The notes: generated from the sequence alone by a model not told the origin. DNA of 64,000 bases from Bacillota bacterium (GCA_023390115.1 JAEWDM010000023.1:1-64000), one strand, 5' to 3'. Shown: positions 1 through 8,007, numbered from the stretch's first letter. Made by a program: numbers and translations.

Positions 1-344
1 GCCTTTCCACGGCAGTACAGTACGAGTATGTAAGCGGAAGAGATATTATAGCCCGGAACCTTCCCGCAGCAAAGGTCATTTCTTTTATATCCAGCAGTCT
101 TATGCTTCCTAAGGAAGCCGGACTGGCTCCAAGCGGCAAAAGAAAGATGCAGGAATTCAGGGCATTCAGCGCCTATGTTCTGAGGATACTGTGCGGGCTG
201 GGCTACAGGCAAATCTGCGGCAGCATGCACAACATAACCATATCCGGCTGCTCACGCATGTTTTCAAGAGGCTATGAACTGCTCAGTTCCGGCAATCCTC
301 TATATCAAAACATGTTTGATGAACTGGCAAAATACAGATTATAA
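1..344 (+). CDS. C-terminal end of HTH protein, possibly a REP-associated (RAYT-like) transposase; partial
   Basis: The frame is open from position 3 to the TAA at 344, so the gene starts before the window. The last 60 residues have a predicted helix-turn-helix-like stretch (AYVLRILCGLGYRQICG, then ITISGCSRMFSRGYELL). This layout resembles the DnaA-like C-terminal HTH attached to some clostridial IS200/REP-type Y1 transposases. The catalytic part is outside the window, so the family assignment is an inference. A hairpin of the form GGGGACA...TGTCCCC at 8015-8049 and a half copy (GGGGACATTTCTC, minus strand, near 571-583) would fit a REP/RAYT pair. It could equally be another HTH protein. Confidence 0.4.
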   Translation, partial: LSTAVQYEYVSGRDIIARNLPAAKVISFISSSLMLPKEAGLAPSGKRKMQEFRAFSAYVLRILCGLGYRQICGSMHNITISGCSRMFSRGYELLSSGNPLYQNMFDELAKYRL

Positions 345-527
345 CCCCCTTACCTAATAAAAACATCTATCAAAACACACATAAGAACCATATAGCCATG
401 CAATCACTTCATCAGCACCGTAGTGAGTCTTATTAAGGCTAATGCTTTATGGTTTTTTATAGCTATCTTAAAAAACAATTTGGCTAAAATTCCAAAACCT
501 TATCCTTAATATTTATTTAATTTTACT

Positions 528-570
528 AAAAAAGCAGTCAAGAACGGGTATGCTTGAAAGACTGTTTTTT
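528..570 (-). terminator. Terminator of the left-end operon
   Basis: On the minus strand CAGTC and CAAG pair with CTTG and GACTG around a loop of about 10 nt, followed by CTTTTTT. A T-run also follows on the plus strand (564-570), so it may serve both directions. It closes the operon whose promoter lies at 6859-6887. Confidence 0.55.
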
Positions 571-600
571 GAGAAATGTCCCCATCAATGTAATTTTCAT
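538..600 (-). pseudogene. 5' remnant of a gene downstream of cysK
   Basis: A good ribosome binding site (AGAGGTGAG, about 8 nt spacing) precedes an ATG at 600. The frame reads MKITLMGTFLKKQSFKHTRS and then stops inside the terminator stem. The first eight residues look like the opening beta strand of a normal enzyme, while the rest has no family resemblance. I read this as the surviving start of a deleted gene, in line with the other deletions in this operon. A genuine 20-residue peptide cannot be excluded. Confidence 0.35.
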
Positions 601-665
601 ATTATTTCTCACCTCTTTGTACAAAGCTCTTCAAAATCTTGAACTCAGTGCCATCCCACAGACGC

Positions 666-2090
666 TCAGCCCGGCAGATACTCCTGCAGGTACTCCTGTA
701 TCAGAGCTTCTACGACCCCTGCCACAGTAAGAACATACTCTTCACACTGTATTTTGCGCTCGGCGGAATTCCAGTTATATTTGCTTGTAAGAATCCGGCA
801 GCAGGTGGACTTATGCTCCTTTTTAAATGCGTCGTGCAGTTTTTTGCTCATTTGAAATGCTGTCCGTTCGGACTCATAGTTGCGGCTGCAACCCGCGATC
901 AAACTCAAGATCATAACTCCGGCAGTAAAGGCGCCACAGGCGCAACCCGATTCTCCAATACCGGCAGCAAAGCCGGTTGTAATTTTATAGTCCTCCTGAG
1001 TATAGCCTAAGTGATACACCTCATTAAACGCGCGGAAAACGGATTCGCTGCAATAACAGCCATTCCGGAAATAGCGCTGGGCGCGTGCCACAGCCGGGGG
1101 CAGGCTGCTGTCAAGGCTCTCCTCTACATGCTGGTCAAGCTTTAATGTGTCCATCTTTGACTGATTATCGCTGCCCTCAAACAGCCAGGTACTCAAATAC
1201 CTCTCTCCGGAGTCGGGAATAACCGTAACAATACGCTTGCCGTTGTTTTCCGGGCGCCTGGCAAGCTCCAGCGCCGCCCAGACATTTATAGCTCCGGAAA
1301 TTCCAACCAGTATGCCCTCCTCCTGTGCCAGTCTTCTGGCCATATCGCCGGCGTCGTCATCCACCGCCTTTATAATTTCATCCACTATACCCGTGTCAAG
1401 CACATCGGGTACAAAGCCTGCCCCAATACCCTGTATTTTGTGGGGTGAGGCAATACCCCCGGACAACACGGCAGACTTATACGGCTCAACGGCAACAATT
1501 TTAACCTCTGGATTGCGTTCTTTTAAAATCTGTCCTACCCCGGTCAGTGTGCCGCCTGTACCCACACCGGCCACGAAAATATCCACCCTGCCGTCTGTGT
1601 CCCTCCAAATCTCCTGCGCCGTAGTTTTTCTATGGACAGCAGGATTGCTGGGGTTAGAAAACTGCTGGGGTATAAATGAATCGGGAATTGCTCCTGCCAG
1701 ATCCACAGCCTTTTTAACTGAACCCGTCATACCGTTATAGGCCTCTGTAAGCACAATTTCCGCTCCCAGGGCATGCAATATCTTCCGGCGTTCCATACTC
1801 ATTGTCTCCGGCATTGTCAGTATAAGGCGATAGCCCTTAATTGCCGCGATATATGCAAGTCCGATGCCTGTGTTTCCGCTGGTGGGCTCAATAATCGTGC
1901 TTCCCCGGCGAAGCAATCCTGCCTTTTCCGCATCCTCTATCATAGCAAGCGCAATACGATCCTTTATGCTGGACATAGGATTGAAAAATTCCAGTTTGAG
2001 CAAAATTTCCGCTCCGTATGGGTTTAGCTTATTAACCCTGACAAGAGGGGTATTGCCAATAAGTTCAAACATGTTTTCAGCTATTCTCAT
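666..2090 (-). CDS. Cysteine synthase fused to a C_GCAxxG_C_C redox-type domain
   Basis: Residues 1-310 form a complete O-acetylserine sulfhydrylase (cysteine synthase A/B family): GNTPLVRV, the PLP lysine K43 in SSIKDR, the substrate loop EPTSGNTGIGLA, the phosphate-binding GVGTGGTLTGVG, and a normal C-terminus at RYLSTWLFE. After a short linker, residues 330-470 form a second domain with the full cysteine pattern of the C_GCAxxG_C_C family: GCYCSES, GESGCACGAF, STCCR and IQCEEYV. The reaction expected from the first domain is O-acetylserine plus sulfide to cysteine; the second domain has no proven role. It lies in a transport/catabolic operon, so it may handle a sulfur-containing or beta-substituted amino acid. 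This is the only gene of that operon that looks undamaged. Confidence 0.85.
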   Translation of the reverse strand: MRIAENMFELIGNTPLVRVNKLNPYGAEILLKLEFFNPMSSIKDRIALAMIEDAEKAGLLRRGSTIIEPTSGNTGIGLAYIAAIKGYRLILTMPETMSMERRKILHALGAEIVLTEAYNGMTGSVKKAVDLAGAIPDSFIPQQFSNPSNPAVHRKTTAQEIWRDTDGRVDIFVAGVGTGGTLTGVGQILKERNPEVKIVAVEPYKSAVLSGGIASPHKIQGIGAGFVPDVLDTGIVDEIIKAVDDDAGDMARRLAQEEGILVGISGAINVWAALELARRPENNGKRIVTVIPDSGERYLSTWLFEGSDNQSKMDTLKLDQHVEESLDSSLPPAVARAQRYFRNGCYCSESVFRAFNEVYHLGYTQEDYKITTGFAAGIGESGCACGAFTAGVMILSLIAGCSRNYESERTAFQMSKKLHDAFKKEHKSTCCRILTSKYNWNSAERKIQCEEYVLTVAGVVEALIQEYLQEYLPG

Positions 2091-2130
2091 AATTATTTTA
2101 CATTCCTTTCAAAAATGCATATACATTGCT

Positions 2131-3612
2131 TTATCCCTGCGCTACCGGAATTTTTATATGCCTTACGGGTTTTGATGCCGTGCTTAAGGCGCTGCAATAA
2201 AATTTATTTTTTTCCTTATTTAAAATTTCGTCCAAAAGCTGAGACGCTTTGTGTACTACCGCAAAGCAGCGCGTGTCCTCTTTGCGCCAGACCGGCATAA
2301 TATCTGCACACAGCACACTGCCAAAAGCTTCTTTCATTCCATTAAAATAAACAACAGTTTTTTCTTTGGCCAAATTCAAGCTTTCTTCGTCTCCCTTGTT
2401 GATAAGGGTACTGATTGCGGCAACCCCGCCGCTTATGGCTCCACACAAATGCTCACAGCTTACTCCGCCGCCAAACGCTCCCATTGCTTTATAATTGCTT
2501 TCGGAAAGCTCAAGCTTTTCACTGGCATTTTCCATTGCCTCCCGGGTGAGCTCCTGCCCGATTCCCGGAAGCTCTGTAACTTGAAATTTCCCTTTTACTG
2601 GCTGATAATCATAGGTGCAAATCTCTCGAATATGATCCATCAAAGCCATTCTATGATGTTCGTGAATAATAAAGTTGGGAATGGCAGCTTCAATATGCAG
2701 CGCCACAGCCGTTGCAATTGGTCCTCCGCAAACATGGCCTTGAATCGCAATATCATAAGCATGTGCCATATCATAAATCTTTTTGCCCTCGCTCACCCCG
2801 CCGCAGGTACAAAAGTCAGGCTGCGCAATACTTAAGGAACGATCCTCAAAAAAAGGGACATAGCTCCACCATGTATAAATCCTTTCGCCGGAAGCAATTG
2901 GAATTTTCACGTTATCCTTTACAAATTTCATCATCTTAGGATTGATGGGCATAACCGGCTCCTCCAGCATAAAAATATTGAGGTCTTCAATGGCACGCCC
3001 AAACTGCACAGCCGTATTTGCATCAGTCAGAGCATGCAGCTCTACAATGATATCCACGGCAGGTCCGACTGCTTTTCTGATAGCTTCCAGACGGTTATAT
3101 CCTGTTGTCATTTGTCCATACGACAGCAGCCCGTTAAGATCCCAGCCAAGAATTTGACGGTCGTTATTAAACGTTAACGGATCAACCTTTATACAATCGT
3201 ATCCTCCCTCCACCGCCTCCAAAGCCGCTTGCGCATATTCATCGGGATGTGATAGTGCTTTTCGTATTGAGACCCAGCCGGAATGAATCTGCGAAGCGTA
3301 GGTGCGCAGGCTCTCCCGGCATTTGCCGCCCAGAAGCTGATACAGCGGAGCATTATAATATTTACCCTTGATATCCCACAGGGCCATGTCCGAGGCACTT
3401 AAGCCAGAGGAAATTATAGGGCCGGCGGTTTGCCCCCAAAAGGTTCTTTTTTGCAGCATGTTCCAGATTGACTCGGTATTCATCGGATTTTTACCGATCA
3501 GCAGCTTGGCAATATCCTTAATAATGCCATAAGCAGCAGAGGCACCTATGCAATCATAAGCAATACCGGCCTCTCCAAATCCGCTGATTTCCTCATCAGT
3601 GTTAATTTTCAT
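2131..3612 (-). CDS. Mandelate racemase/muconate lactonizing-type enzyme, N-terminally short, fused to a partial C_GCAxxG_C_C domain
   Basis: Residues 1-370 match the enolase superfamily, closest in layout to D-galactonate dehydratase-like proteins: ALWDIKGK, metal-ligand candidates in IIVELHAL, MLEEPVMP and ASGERIYTWW, and a C-terminal histidine in IQGHVCGGP. The protein begins directly at KINTDEEISGFGEAG, so about 20 residues forming the first strand of the capping domain are missing. An in-frame TAA lies about 10 codons upstream, which rules out a longer start. After the usual enzyme terminus (TELPGIGQEL) comes FGGGVSCEHLCGA with two later cysteines. That is a C_GCAxxG_C_C domain without its first NC-containing helix. 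Both defects suggest deletion events, and activity is doubtful. Confidence 0.75.
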   Translation of the reverse strand: MKINTDEEISGFGEAGIAYDCIGASAAYGIIKDIAKLLIGKNPMNTESIWNMLQKRTFWGQTAGPIISSGLSASDMALWDIKGKYYNAPLYQLLGGKCRESLRTYASQIHSGWVSIRKALSHPDEYAQAALEAVEGGYDCIKVDPLTFNNDRQILGWDLNGLLSYGQMTTGYNRLEAIRKAVGPAVDIIVELHALTDANTAVQFGRAIEDLNIFMLEEPVMPINPKMMKFVKDNVKIPIASGERIYTWWSYVPFFEDRSLSIAQPDFCTCGGVSEGKKIYDMAHAYDIAIQGHVCGGPIATAVALHIEAAIPNFIIHEHHRMALMDHIREICTYDYQPVKGKFQVTELPGIGQELTREAMENASEKLELSESNYKAMGAFGGGVSCEHLCGAISGGVAAISTLINKGDEESLNLAKEKTVVYFNGMKEAFGSVLCADIMPVWRKEDTRCFAVVHKASQLLDEILNKEKNKFYCSALSTASKPVRHIKIPVAQG

Positions 3613-3681
3613 TTTATACCTTTCTTTACTCCAATATTTTTATCACCCGCCATTAATGGCCGACATGTTAGAAGCTCTCCG

Positions 3682-4470
3682 TCACGCCCGCACATCCGGC
3701 ATTTCAACAATCACCTTAATCTCGCGGTTGTTCGGGTCCGCCAATGTTTCAAATGCCTTGGGGGATTCCTCGAAAGGAACCACGGATGTAACAATCTTAT
3801 CCAAATTAAGCCTTTTATTTTCCACCAGCTTAACAGCCTCGCTCATTTGGCTGGTGTACATATAGCTTCCATGAATATTAATGCCCCGCGCAAAAAAATC
3901 CATAGGATTAAGACTGACATTATCATGAATTAAACCTACAACAACCACATCCCCCCCGCTGCGAGTCATGTAAATCGCAGGGTTAAAGGTCTCGCCGGCT
4001 CCTGTACAAATAATGGTTCTATCCGCGCCCCGTCACGCATACTCACCCATCCAGCAGTGGAATTACAGAATAAGCCGGCAGATATAGGTACTCGCTCAAT
4101 GCGCCATCACATTTGCCAATGCCTACGCTGGTACCTACGCTGGTTCTGTGAGAGCACAGATTGATAAAACCATGCTCACAATACCAGCATTTGCCGCAAT
4201 ATAAAATCGGGTTTGCAGTGACTCTTTGTCCGACTGTTAAATTCTCCACGCCCTCTCCCACGGCATCCACCACAGCGGAAAACTCGTGTCCAAGCACCAA
4301 AGGAGGGAAAAACGATCAGATAGCTTTTTATAAGCACCCAAATCTGATCCGCAAATTGCTACATAATATACCTTCAGACGAACCATTCCTGCGGCAGGCT
4401 CAGGCCGTTCACGCGTTTCAACAGACAGTCTTCCCGGGCCATGATATACAAGTGCTTTCATTTTATTCAT
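3682..4470 (-). pseudogene. Zinc-type (MDR) alcohol/polyol dehydrogenase, broken
   Basis: The ATG at 4470 follows GGGGGT. The N-terminal part (MKALVYHGPG, then AICGSDLGAYKKLSDRF) is intact up to about 4318. There one T appears lost from a T-run, and the homology continues in another frame (PPLVLGHEF, then structural-zinc cysteines CGKCWYC) to VIPLLDG and a stop near 4043. Homology resumes in a third position at ADRTIICTGAGETFNPAIYMTRSGGD and runs to the natural end at 3682. About 100 residues of the Rossmann domain, including the GxGxxG nucleotide loop, are absent. One frameshift plus one internal deletion make a functional enzyme impossible. The family resembles threonine/sorbitol dehydrogenases. 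Confidence 0.85.
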
Positions 4471-4549
4471 ATAAAAACCCCCAATATTTGCTCGTATGAC
4501 ATATATGTTCATTATTGCTTTTCAAAGCCTGCAAAGCGGGCCAGCCTCC

Positions 4550-5176
4550 TTAGTAAGCCGCTTTCCTTCTGCCCAGAAGCAGCTTTTCCAAAGCATAAAA
4601 GATTATTTCTATCAGAATCGTAATACCCCAAAAAATTATGCCCACCGCCATAAAAGACTCAAAATACAGCCAGTTATCCTGCGCAATTATACTTCCGACA
4701 GCGTTCATTTCCACAAGCGTCACATAAAATACCAGAACTGAGCTTTGCAGTGCGCCCACAATTAATATACAAAAATTTGGCAGGCAGATAACTGCCGCCT
4801 GTGGCAGAATAATTCGCCTCAGCACCTGCATGGTGTTCATTCCAATAGAATAAGCCGCCTCGATCTCGCCTTTATTGATTGCGCTGACTCCTCCCCGAAT
4901 TGCTTCAGCCAGATAGGCTGAAATATTAAATGTCAGCGCAATCATGCATAAAAACGTTATGGACAGCTTGTTCCCTTGAAAATTAATTCCTATTTTATTT
5001 GCTACCATCTCTAAAATGGCAGGAACTCCATAAAAACACAAGTAAATCTGCAAAAGAATAGGCGTTCCGCGCACAAAGGAAATATAAAACGGAACAAATG
5101 TCAGTTCCAAATTTACAGGCAATTTTTTAAGGGCTTCGCAAAAAGCCTTTATCATAAATTCAATATTCAGACTCAT
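4550..5176 (-). CDS. Polar amino-acid ABC transporter permease lacking the first membrane helix
   Basis: This is a HisM/GlnP-type inner-membrane permease. The signature region is present: FVRGTPILLQ near the N-terminus and the EAA loop EAAYSIGMNTMQVLRRIILPQA. Start at ATG 5176 (GGGAG, 10 nt spacing); a longer frame to 5215 would overlap the upstream stop. Compared with the neighbouring permease, the segment between LPVNLELT and YISFVRGTP is about 33 residues short, so the first transmembrane helix is missing. The gene stays in frame. It probably represents one more deletion in this operon and is unlikely to work as a normal permease. Confidence 0.8.
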   Translation of the reverse strand: MSLNIEFMIKAFCEALKKLPVNLELTFVPFYISFVRGTPILLQIYLCFYGVPAILEMVANKIGINFQGNKLSITFLCMIALTFNISAYLAEAIRGGVSAINKGEIEAAYSIGMNTMQVLRRIILPQAAVICLPNFCILIVGALQSSVLVFYVTLVEMNAVGSIIAQDNWLYFESFMAVGIIFWGITILIEIIFYALEKLLLGRRKAAY

Positions 5177-5190
5177 ACAGCTACTGCTCC

Positions 5191-5877
5191 CTAATGCATA
5201 TACCGAAGCGACCATCTCTCTGCCGTTTGGAACAATCGATTACAGATCAGATATAAAATGTAGTAAATAATGGCAAGAGCCAGATACGCTTCAAAAAAAT
5301 GCATCGTAGTCTGCCCTAAGATTTTGCCTTTGCTCATGAGGTCTACAACACCTACTGAAAATGCCAGCGAGGTGTTCTTCAAGGCTTTCAAATAAGTATT
5401 TGACATATTGGGAATCATAACCGCCAGGGCCTGAGGAAAAATAATTCTCCGGAAAGCCACCAGCGGCCTCATACCGATTGAATATGCCGCCTCAAACTGA
5501 CCCGTTCCCACGCTTGAAATAGCGCCTCGAATATTCTCAGCAGTGGATGCGCCAAAATTCAACCCATATGTAAGTATCACAAAAAACATGCCTGACATTC
5601 TGGAAAGATCGAGCCCTGTGAATTTCAATACCTCCGGCAGTCCATAGTAAAAGATAAACAATTGAGTCAAAATAGGCGTACCCCGTGAAAATGAGATAAT
5701 TAAGGTAGCCATCTGGTGCAAAACCGGGACTTTATAAATACGAATTATACCAAGCATCATGCCGACTACAAGGCTCGCCGCCACACATGCCAGCAGCATA
5801 AGAAGCGATTTAGGTATAAACGGAAGAAGCTGAGGTAAAAACTTCCATACTAAAGATAAATCAATGACTTTGCTCAT
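5191..5877 (-). CDS. Polar amino-acid ABC transporter permease
   Basis: An HisM/GlnP-type permease with about five membrane helices, full in length, with SFSRGTPILTQLF and the EAA loop FEAAYSIGMRPLVAFRRIIFPQA. It would form the membrane channel together with the permease at 4550-5176. The ATG at 5877 gives a normal N-terminus but has a poor ribosome binding site. A GTG at 5916 adds 13 residues but sits directly on its GGAG. Because its ATPase and binding protein are damaged (6050-6619), this intact permease probably has no working partner. Confidence 0.8.
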   Translation of the reverse strand: MSKVIDLSLVWKFLPQLLPFIPKSLLMLLACVAASLVVGMMLGIIRIYKVPVLHQMATLIISFSRGTPILTQLFIFYYGLPEVLKFTGLDLSRMSGMFFVILTYGLNFGASTAENIRGAISSVGTGQFEAAYSIGMRPLVAFRRIIFPQALAVMIPNMSNTYLKALKNTSLAFSVGVVDLMSKGKILGQTTMHFFEAYLALAIIYYILYLICNRLFQTAERWSLRYMH

Positions 5878-6049
5878 AATAAACTGTTCGGAAAGATCTT
5901 TCTTCTCCCAGAACACTCCTTTCCAAATGACATCCTGCTATCTGAAAAAGACAGCAGGATGGATAATTGGGTTCCTTCCCAAAATATATCTTGAGCTTTC
6001 TTTGCTCCTCTCTATGTACTATTTGTACAAAGAACAGGTATTTGTAATT

Positions 6050-6619
6050 TTATTCTTCACTCGACGCATCAATCTGAGAAGCATAATCTACGCCCAACCA
6101 TTCTTCGGATAATTGGGACAGCGTGCCATCCTCTCTGAGCTTCAGAAGCGCTGTGCTGACATCATCACGAAGCTGTGTGTCGTCGGGTCTGAACCAGAAA
6201 TAGCAATTAGAATCCGACTCATATTTATCCGCCAGCCCCACCATATTTAAAAGCTCCTTTGCTTGCTCTTCACTACTTGCTTTTAAACGTTTCTGTACAA
6301 TTACGGGCCCCTCCATCACGTTTTGCAAAGCGGTTTTATTGCTGAAAAGATTATAGGACTGAAACACCATTGCGGTTCTTCTCCTGATCTGAAAAATTTC
6401 ATTTTTTGTAGGATGCTGCGCGTTTACTTTGAGATCCCCTATGCAGATTTCACCGGCATCAGGGCGCTCCAAAAAATTGATGCACCGCAAAAAGGTGGTC
6501 TTTCCCGAACCGCTTGGGCCTATTACAACAATAACTTCTCCTTGCCTAACATCCATGCTTACGCCTTTTAAAACGTTATTTTTCTTAAAGGATTTATGAA
6601 TATTTGAAATAGTGATCAT
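6050..6619 (-). pseudogene. Chimera of an amino-acid ABC transporter ATPase and a substrate-binding-protein tail
   Basis: Residues 1-134 are the front half of a GlnQ/HisP-type ATPase: Walker A GPSGSGKT (34-41) and the Q-loop in MVFQSYNLFSNKTALQNVM (Q87). At GLADKYE the homology stops just before the expected LSGGQ signature and Walker B. The frame continues directly into FWFRPDDTQLRDDVSTALLK and LSEEWLGVDY, the typical C-terminal end of an extracellular solute-binding protein family 3. A single in-frame deletion from the middle of the ATPase gene to near the end of the binding-protein gene explains this. The start at 6619 has an excellent AGGAGG site. The product lacks ATPase essentials and has no export signal. 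Confidence 0.85.
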
Positions 6620-6657
6620 ATGAATACCTCCTTTCTGTCATTTGCGGCTTATGCAGC

Positions 6658-6768
6658 TTATCTCTTTATATATTTTTGCAATATAGGCAGCAGCTCTTCC
6701 GTTTCGGAAATATCAACGCTGTCCTGGCCATAATGAGAAAAAACAATGCCTCCTTTTAACAAACACAT
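6658..6768 (-). pseudogene. Possible 3' remnant of the first gene of the left-end operon
   Basis: A 36-codon frame ends in DISETEELLPILQKYIKR and then TAA, which reads like the C-terminal helix of a normal protein. A strong ribosome binding site (AAAAGGAGG) lies inside the frame, immediately before GCATTG, with no properly spaced start after it. This suggests that the start and most of an ORF were deleted, leaving the site joined to the gene's tail. The ATG at 6768 has only a weak site. It lies about 85 nt downstream of the predicted transcription start. No family is recognised. Confidence 0.3.
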
Positions 6769-6858
6769 TCTTTATACTTTAGAAGCATGAAACACGCTTT
6801 AAAGAGCAAGTTTCATTAATCCCTACTAAATAGATATGTTTAATTTAGCTTTTTTTGC

Positions 6859-6887
6859 ATTATATAATAAGATCTTTTTTCTGTCAA
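6859..6887 (-). promoter_or_regulatory. Perfect sigma-70-type promoter of the left-end operon
   Basis: TTGACA (6887-6882), a 17-nt spacer and TATAAT (6864-6859) on the minus strand. It points into the ABC transporter/dehydrogenase operon, with transcription expected to start near 6852. Confidence 0.8.
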
Positions 6888-6914
6888 CTAGACAAAAGCT
6901 TTTTTTGTCAACTA
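6882..6914. promoter_or_regulatory. Repeated operator-like motif at the operon promoter
   Basis: TGTCAACTA occurs at 6882-6890 and again at 6906-6914, 24 bp apart. The first copy contains the -35 hexamer and extends to TGTCAACTAGACA, a TGTC/GACA dyad. Two copies on one face of the helix at and upstream of -35 suggest a regulator binding site. The regulator is unknown. Confidence 0.45.
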
Positions 6915-7011
6915 ATTAAAAATAAAATAATGATAAATATCTTTACATTTTATGTGCGCAGCAACATGCTGTTCATGCGGTAAAAGAGAAAGCAAAGTCT
7001 GTGATATAACA

Positions 7012-7084
7012 ACAAAAGACCTCCTTTGACAGAATTAATGCGGGTTCGTCCAAACATGCCCAAGAATCAAAGGAGGTCTTTTGT
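7012..7084. terminator. Long inverted repeat downstream of the EFR1 gene
   Basis: ACAAAAGACCTCCTTTGA (7012-7029) and its exact reverse complement (7067-7084) form an 18-bp stem with a 37-nt loop. The A/T tracts sit at the stem base, so it could end transcription in both directions. It follows the stop of the minus-strand gene at 7160. The long loop is unusual for a terminator, and a small mobile-element remnant is an alternative. Confidence 0.55.
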
Positions 7085-7159
7085 CCAATGTATATCATAA
7101 TATTCTTTTATAGAGCAAATCTTATCTTATGTCACCTTTTTTTGGCTTACGTCATGTAA

Positions 7160-7978
7160 TCAAAGCCTTTCAGGTCCATGGTAACGGAAATAAATCTCAG
7201 GATGTGCAAATTTTCCGTCAAACAGAATTGAAAATAAGGGGCAGTTGTTATAGCAGCGCATGCATGCAGTGCATGTGGAAGCAAATTGAAAATTATTGTC
7301 ATCAAACCATATGCTGTGTGTCGGACAATTATTTACACATTGCATACATTTTTTGCACCTATTCATATCTACGCTTAAAGACTGGTAATTATCGCGAATT
7401 AACTTTTTTGTCTTCCTGCGAATAAATATATTTGCAATCAAATAAGGCCCTATTCCCTCTATATGTTTTTGCCCTTTAATCATCCTCTCGGCAAATTCAG
7501 CCAGCTTAAACCCGGCTGAATTTTTTCTTTGCTCCAATTTGCCCCTGCAAATCAGCCTGGCTTTTAATTTAGGTCTTGATATGTTATTGCAGATTTTTAT
7601 ATTCAAATAGCCAATAAGATTCAGTCCTGAATGCCTGATAAGCTTCTTTGTGCAGATAGGGCCGAACCCATTGATATATGCGAAAGTGCTTATGAAGAAA
7701 ATTGGCTTGCACAGTCTGTTCCTGTTTGCCGCAGAAATAATTTCCCGGATTAAGCTGAGCATTATCGGCGGCAGGTTTCCGCCATATATCGGGCTTGCAA
7801 ACCCCAGTATATCCGCATCCTTAATGAGAAGCTCTATTTCCGGAAGGTTTTGAGTACTAATATTATCTGCAGAAAACAAATTAACCTGCTGCCCTTTTGA
7901 AACGAGGATTTCCTGAAATTTTTCCGCTGCCCATTTAGTATTTCCGGTTCCGCTAAAATAAAAGACGACAAACCGCAT
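7160..7978 (-). CDS. EFR1 family ferrodoxin (flavodoxin plus two 4Fe-4S clusters)
   Basis: The N-terminal flavodoxin-like domain starts with the FMN phosphate loop YFSGTGNTKWAAE and contains ADILGFASPIYGGNLPP. The C-terminal part has two 4Fe-4S motifs, CKKCMQCVNNCP and CTACMRCYNNCP. This is the architecture of the EFR1 (flavodoxin-ferredoxin) family of soluble cytoplasmic electron carriers common in anaerobes. Start ATG at 7978 with GAGAGGA about 8 nt upstream. It stands alone between two terminator-like hairpins. Its redox partner cannot be inferred from the neighbourhood. Confidence 0.85.
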   Translation of the reverse strand: MRFVVFYFSGTGNTKWAAEKFQEILVSKGQQVNLFSADNISTQNLPEIELLIKDADILGFASPIYGGNLPPIMLSLIREIISAANRNRLCKPIFFISTFAYINGFGPICTKKLIRHSGLNLIGYLNIKICNNISRPKLKARLICRGKLEQRKNSAGFKLAEFAERMIKGQKHIEGIGPYLIANIFIRRKTKKLIRDNYQSLSVDMNRCKKCMQCVNNCPTHSIWFDDNNFQFASTCTACMRCYNNCPLFSILFDGKFAHPEIYFRYHGPERL

Positions 7979-8007
7979 TCTATTTTCCTCTCTTAAATAT
8001 AAAAATT

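Noticed and set aside
613..6030. TTTGTACAAAG palindromes near 616 and 6025, considered as att-like ends of the left operon
   Set aside because: Only 10-11 bp, A+T-rich and palindromic, and the second copy lies inside the operon rather than at its end; chance is the simplest explanation.
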